This document shows, piece after piece, positions 7,432 to 9,991 of a stretch of DNA of 9,991 bases; the first letter of the stretch is position 1; each line of letters begins with the position of its first letter. The DNA is from Caulobacteraceae bacterium. GTDB lineage: Bacteria > Pseudomonadota > Alphaproteobacteria > Caulobacterales > Caulobacteraceae. The DNA is taken from positions 1 through 9,991 of the forward strand of contig JAQGII010000037.1 in the NCBI GenBank assembly GCA_028291305.1, read 5' to 3'. The position numbers and the translations under genes were made by a program. Below the pieces are notes generated by a model. That model was not told the DNA's origin. It saw only the letters and a program-made list of their open reading frames with translations, and searched no databases.

Positions 7432-8642
7432 GCCGGCCAGTCGGAAACCAGATTAACCCGCCCGCTTTTCTGGGCGTCGGCGCCGTTTCATTCCTCGCCT
7501 TCGCCTCCGCAGGGGCTATCGCGAACGGCTATTACATACAGCCCATCCTCGTGGATGTTGGAAAACAACTGTCGATTGCCGAAGGACTGGTGGGCTTCTT
7601 ACCGGCCGTGTCACAATTGGGGCTGGCCATGGGCGTCGCATTCCTCCTGCCGCTCGGTGACGTCGTTTCCACGCGGGCGCTACTGCTGTTCGCGATCCCG
7701 GCCCAGATCGCGGCTTTGCTTCTGCTCTCCCTAAGCCATTCGGGCTACACGGCCCTGGGCGCATGCCTTTTCATCGGCATGTTTGGCATTACGCCCTATC
7801 TCCTGCCACCGTACGCCAGCCAGCGGGTGCGACCCGACCAAGTGGGTCAAGTAACCGGGGCGCTCACCAGTGGGGTGATCGCAGGCATCCTCCTCGCGAG
7901 GACAGCGTCTGGGACCGTCGCGATGTATCTTGGCTGGCGGTCAGTTTATGCGGCGGCCGCGGTCATCATGGCGGCCATTTTGGTCTGCCTGCTGAGGGTG
8001 GTCAAAGCGCGCGAGCCTGGGCTTCCCCAAGCGAAGGTGGGTTATCGCAGCCTGCTCGCAACGATGTATCGGCTCCCGCGAGACCATGCCGAACTGCGTG
8101 CTGCCACGATGTGCCAGGCGCTGAGCTTCGGCTCCTTCAATGTGTTCTGGCTTGGGCTCACCCTTTACCTAAGGAGCCCCGCGTTCGGTTGGACCACTCA
8201 ATCGATAGGGCTTGTCGCAATCGTCGGCGTGATTGCATCCTCTGGCGCACCGATGATCGGCCGACTCGCGCACCGGTTCGGACCCGGTCGGGCCCGGACC
8301 ATGGCCTTCCTGGCGTTTGTCTTCGCGTGGGTGCTGATGGCGGTCTGTCAGGGGAATCTCGTTGGCATGGCGGCGGCCTTGGTTCTCCTCGACATTGCTT
8401 CAGCGATGATCGACATCTCTAATAGGACGATCCTGTACGGACTCGATGCGACGATCAGAACAAGGCTAAACGCCGTCTACACCGTCGGCATGTTCGCTGG
8501 CGGAGCACTGCTGTCGTCGCTGGTCGGCTTGTGCTGGACGGCAGGGGGATGGCGCGCGCTATGCGTTCTCGGAATAACGTCCACGTCGGCAGGGCTCCTG
8601 GTCTCCTGGAGGTCTCGACGAGCTTCTTACAGCGCCAACTGA
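7428..8642 (+). CDS. MFS transporter, second and distinct type
   Basis: Inner-membrane transporter of 404 residues with about twelve hydrophobic segments. The N-terminal region ANGYYIQPILVDVGKQLSI (about 32-50), followed by LPLGDVVSTRALL (74-86), resembles the MFS group whose members read YYxQPLL...PLGD near the same place and are usually annotated as drug or sugar efflux transporters. It differs from the first transporter in length, loop structure and motifs, so the two are not a recent duplication. The start at 7428 places the first helix where this group has it; a TTG at 7347, inside the SDR gene, would add 27 mostly charged residues. No good Shine-Dalgarno precedes 7428, which may depend on coupling. 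A role in exporting a toxic intermediate or in alternative uptake is inference. Confidence 0.87.
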   Translation: MSRPVGNQINPPAFLGVGAVSFLAFASAGAIANGYYIQPILVDVGKQLSIAEGLVGFLPAVSQLGLAMGVAFLLPLGDVVSTRALLLFAIPAQIAALLLLSLSHSGYTALGACLFIGMFGITPYLLPPYASQRVRPDQVGQVTGALTSGVIAGILLARTASGTVAMYLGWRSVYAAAAVIMAAILVCLLRVVKAREPGLPQAKVGYRSLLATMYRLPRDHAELRAATMCQALSFGSFNVFWLGLTLYLRSPAFGWTTQSIGLVAIVGVIASSGAPMIGRLAHRFGPGRARTMAFLAFVFAWVLMAVCQGNLVGMAAALVLLDIASAMIDISNRTILYGLDATIRTRLNAVYTVGMFAGGALLSSLVGLCWTAGGWRALCVLGITSTSAGLLVSWRSRRASYSAN

Positions 8643-8672
8643 TCCATAGGCCGTCGACGAGCTGGAAAGGCC

Positions 8673-8851
8673 CTAGGTGTGTAGTCCCGGAATGACCTGG
8701 TGCGGGTCGATCTTGAAGATTGATGGGTCTTTGGTCCAGGCCTCGCAGATGACCTGGTAGGGCGTTCGCCAGCGCAAAGCCTTGAGGTGCTTGGCGAAAT
8801 TGTAGCGGTGACGAAGGCCAGGACATGGGCCTTCAGGCTTTCGTGGCCGTC
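8673..8851 (-). pseudogene. IS481-type transposase, C-terminal remnant with frameshift
   Basis: On the minus strand the frame ending at 8673 reads NFAKHLKALRW, then TPYQVICEAW, and ends DPHQVIPGLHT followed by a stop. This is the typical C-terminus of IS481-family integrase-core transposases (YNFAKRLKTL...TPYE.IC..W...PGLNT). Upstream, DGHESLKAHVLAFVTA is in another frame; a single-base loss near 8803-8807 explains the shift. Only about 60 of an expected 300 or more residues remain, and no catalytic DDE residue is included, so it is non-functional. Similarity ends abruptly near 8851. Confidence 0.75.
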
Positions 8852-8880
8852 AGCTGATGCGATGGCCGAACGCCCACCTT

Positions 8881-9006
8881 CTGTCCTGCCCAGGGACGGC
8901 CGATACGCGCCAGCAGCAGTCCTACGCCTCCAGCCTGTACACGGGGAATTCTCCGCTCGGATACAACGGCGGCTACTATTATGGCCGGGTGACCTGGAGT
9001 TCCTGA
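8881..9006 (+). pseudogene. tail of an unidentified Gly/Tyr-rich ORF
   Basis: The plus-strand frame runs open through this stretch and ends at a TGA at 9004-9006. Its last part contains SYASSLYTGNSPLGYNGG followed by YYYGRVTWSS and the stop. The Gly, Tyr and Ser composition looks like a genuine protein C-terminus and not a shadow of the surrounding GC-rich frames. No start or upstream domain survives, because the IS481 remnant adjoins it on the left. I do not recognise the family. It may be what is left of a gene truncated by the insertion, or a chance frame. Confidence 0.3.
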
Positions 9007-9059
9007 GGTTGGCCGTCCTCTGTGCGCGCCAGACGCCCCAAGCTTCTGGCGCGCCACGT

Positions 9060-9204
9060 CTGCGCTCGTACGGCGCGGCCTTGAACGGGATCGGTAACTC
9101 TGATGGCCAGGAGGTTGGCCGATGGCTCAACAACAGGGCCGAGAACGACGAGACCGCGCCATGCTTAGATTTCGCAGGATGAAGACCTGCAGAAATTCTC
9201 CGTC
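9060..9204 (+). pseudogene. IS6-type (IS240-like) transposase fragment in three frames
   Basis: The pieces are LRSYGAALNGIGN with QEVGRWLNNRAEN in one frame (9060-9146), RDRAMLRFRRMKT in a second (9149-9187) and LQKFSV in a third (9187-9204). In intact IS6-family transposases these lie in this order: LRSYGAAL, then GRWLNNRAENSH, then RRRERAMLRFRRMRTLQKF. The residues joining the first two pieces are mostly deleted, and a one-base loss separates the last two. The start of the protein, including the first catalytic Asp, is gone. The element is dead and old. It lies opposite in direction to the IS481 remnant and just left of the sensor gene. Confidence 0.75.
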
Positions 9205-9447
9205 CGCGGTCGCTATCGGGCGGCGCTGCCATCCTGCTGTCAGGCCGGCGGGAACCCCAGCATTGCGCTTTGATCGGACCATGCGATCCCGACGGGCTCG
9301 CGCCGGCGCGTTTGACCTTCGAGCCCCCAATCGCGGCTCTCCTTGAAACTTTCTCAATCGCAGGAGGTTGGGAATTGGCTATGAGACCCGCAGAGACCCG
9401 CGTGAGGCCCGCACGGCCGGACTTAGACATCGGGGAAGGCGCCCCCC

Positions 9448-9991
9448 ATGAAAACGTCGGGTCCTGATCCGGCGACTCGGCGTGGGCTCGCGTCCGGCGA
9501 CTTCGAATATGGGACGTCCGTTACCGATCTGGACCGCGTGCAGGAGGATGGCGATGTCCTCATGTCCCGAGGATGGAGCGAGCACGGCGACGCCGTACTT
9601 GTGGTGGCTCCTCTCCTCGACCCGCCGGCGCCTGCCACCAAAGAGCGCCTCGCCCACGAATACGGGCTGAAGGACGAACTGGAGGGCGGGTGGGCGGCGC
9701 GGCCGTTGGAACTGGTGCGCGTGCGCGGGCGCACCCTGCTGGTCCTGGAGGATCCGCGCGGCGTTCCGCTGGCGCAACTGGTGGGCCGGCCCATGGAAAC
9801 GGGCCGCTTCCTGCGCCTGGCCATCGGCCTCGCCGAAGCCGTCGGCAAGGCGCATCAGCGAGGTCTCATCCACAAGGACATCAGGCCGGCCAATGTCCTG
9901 GCGGATGAGACGGACGGCGGCGTCCACCTGACCGGATTCGGCCACGCCTCGCGCCTGCCGCGCGAACGCGCGCCCGAACAGACCGACGTCA
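9448..9991 (+). CDS. kinase-like/ATPase/histidine-kinase sensor protein, N-terminal part
   Basis: The first 181 residues of a protein matching the start of the large trifunctional sensors that combine a Ser/Thr-kinase-like domain, an AAA-type ATPase region, GAF and a C-terminal histidine kinase, usually well over 1,500 residues. Visible blocks are a degenerate N-lobe (VLVVAPLLDPP, about 52-62), HEYGLKDELEGGWAARP (71-87), LVLEDPRG, the catalytic-loop-like LIHKDIRPANVL and HLTGFGHASRLPRE. The loop has Arg where active kinases carry Lys, and TGFG replaces the DFG motif, so this domain is probably not a standard active kinase. The start at 9448 is the first ATG after an in-frame stop at 9424-9426, with GGGGAAGG eight bases upstream. 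The rest lies beyond the right edge. It is not obviously part of the catabolic locus, being separated by the transposase remnants. Confidence 0.85.
   Translation, partial: MKTSGPDPATRRGLASGDFEYGTSVTDLDRVQEDGDVLMSRGWSEHGDAVLVVAPLLDPPAPATKERLAHEYGLKDELEGGWAARPLELVRVRGRTLLVLEDPRGVPLAQLVGRPMETGRFLRLAIGLAEAVGKAHQRGLIHKDIRPANVLADETDGGVHLTGFGHASRLPRERAPEQTDV

Larger units (their letters stand above)
8643..9447. other. gene-poor decay zone with transposase remnants
   Basis: About 800 bases without an intact gene. Three traces are recognisable and listed separately: an IS481-type transposase end, the tail of an unknown ORF, and an IS6-type transposase fragment. From about 9205 to 9447 I find no coding signal that I trust. 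That part contains a 12-base palindrome CGCGCCGGCGCG (9299-9310) and an imperfect short repeat around GAGACCCGC (9383-9411). No tRNA, convincing terminator or CRISPR-like array is visible. Open frames crossing this stretch look like composition artefacts. Confidence 0.7.

Noticed and set aside
8647..8675. Hairpin-like TAGGCC ... GGCCCTA after the second transporter, as a terminator
   Set aside because: The stem is short and imperfect, the loop is about 16 bases, and no T tract follows.
8627..9430. Minus-strand open frame of 267 codons across the decay zone
   Set aside because: It runs through two transposase remnants of opposite orientation, shares only the DGHESLKAHVLAF piece with a known family and otherwise looks like low-complexity GC-rich translation.
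9381..9467. Possible 28-codon leader peptide overlapping the sensor start, preceded by AGGAGG
   Set aside because: The AGGAGG is 13 bases from the ATG, which is too far to be convincing, and it is part of the block similar to the IS6 remnant; the encoded Arg/Pro-rich sequence shows no leader features.
1..9991. CRISPR array, tRNA, rRNA, phage or toxin-antitoxin genes
   Set aside because: No regularly spaced repeats, cloverleaf-like sequence, ribosomal sequence or small paired toxin/antitoxin genes were seen on reading both strands.

Overview
The window is high-GC DNA (roughly 60-65% by eye) with a Gram-negative gene set: a TonB-dependent outer-membrane receptor, a class III extradiol dioxygenase, several SDR dehydrogenases and MFS transporters, and a kinase/histidine-kinase-type sensor. 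Receptor style and codon use fit an alphaproteobacterium (sphingomonad- or Caulobacterales-like). That placement is inference, because no rRNA or marker gene is present.

Positions 1-2692 (minus strand) hold a compact catabolic operon. In transcription order it is mhpB (2,3-dihydroxyphenylpropionate-type ring-cleavage dioxygenase), an atypical SDR protein, a single-domain VOC/glyoxalase-fold protein, and an alpha/beta hydrolase of the meta-cleavage-product hydrolase type that runs off the left edge. Genes are separated by about 20 nt or overlap. The dioxygenase and hydrolase are the two successive steps of aromatic meta-cleavage.

Positions 2693-2916 are the divergent control region. It contains three GTGCAC hexamers and an 11-nt palindrome, which are candidate operators.

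Positions 2917-8642 (plus strand) hold the uptake and oxidation arm: TonB-dependent receptor, MFS transporter, classical SDR dehydrogenase, second MFS transporter of a different type. The first three genes are chained by 3-4 nt overlaps. A 20-codon ORF with ATGA overlaps at both ends bridges the SDR and the second transporter. The two arms look like one locus that imports an aromatic (phenylpropanoid-like) compound across both membranes, oxidises it, cleaves the ring and hydrolyses the product. The substrate cannot be read from the sequence, and no ring hydroxylase, CoA ligase or regulator gene lies inside the window.

Positions 8643-9447 contain no intact gene. They hold a frameshifted C-terminal remnant of an IS481-type transposase (minus), the tail of an unidentified Gly/Tyr-rich ORF (plus), and a remnant of an IS6-type transposase spread over three frames (plus). 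This marks a decayed insertion and rearrangement zone bounding the catabolic locus.

Positions 9448-9991 begin a large kinase-like sensor protein (Ser/Thr-kinase-like domain, ATPase, histidine kinase family), cut by the right edge. Its kinase-like domain lacks key catalytic residues.
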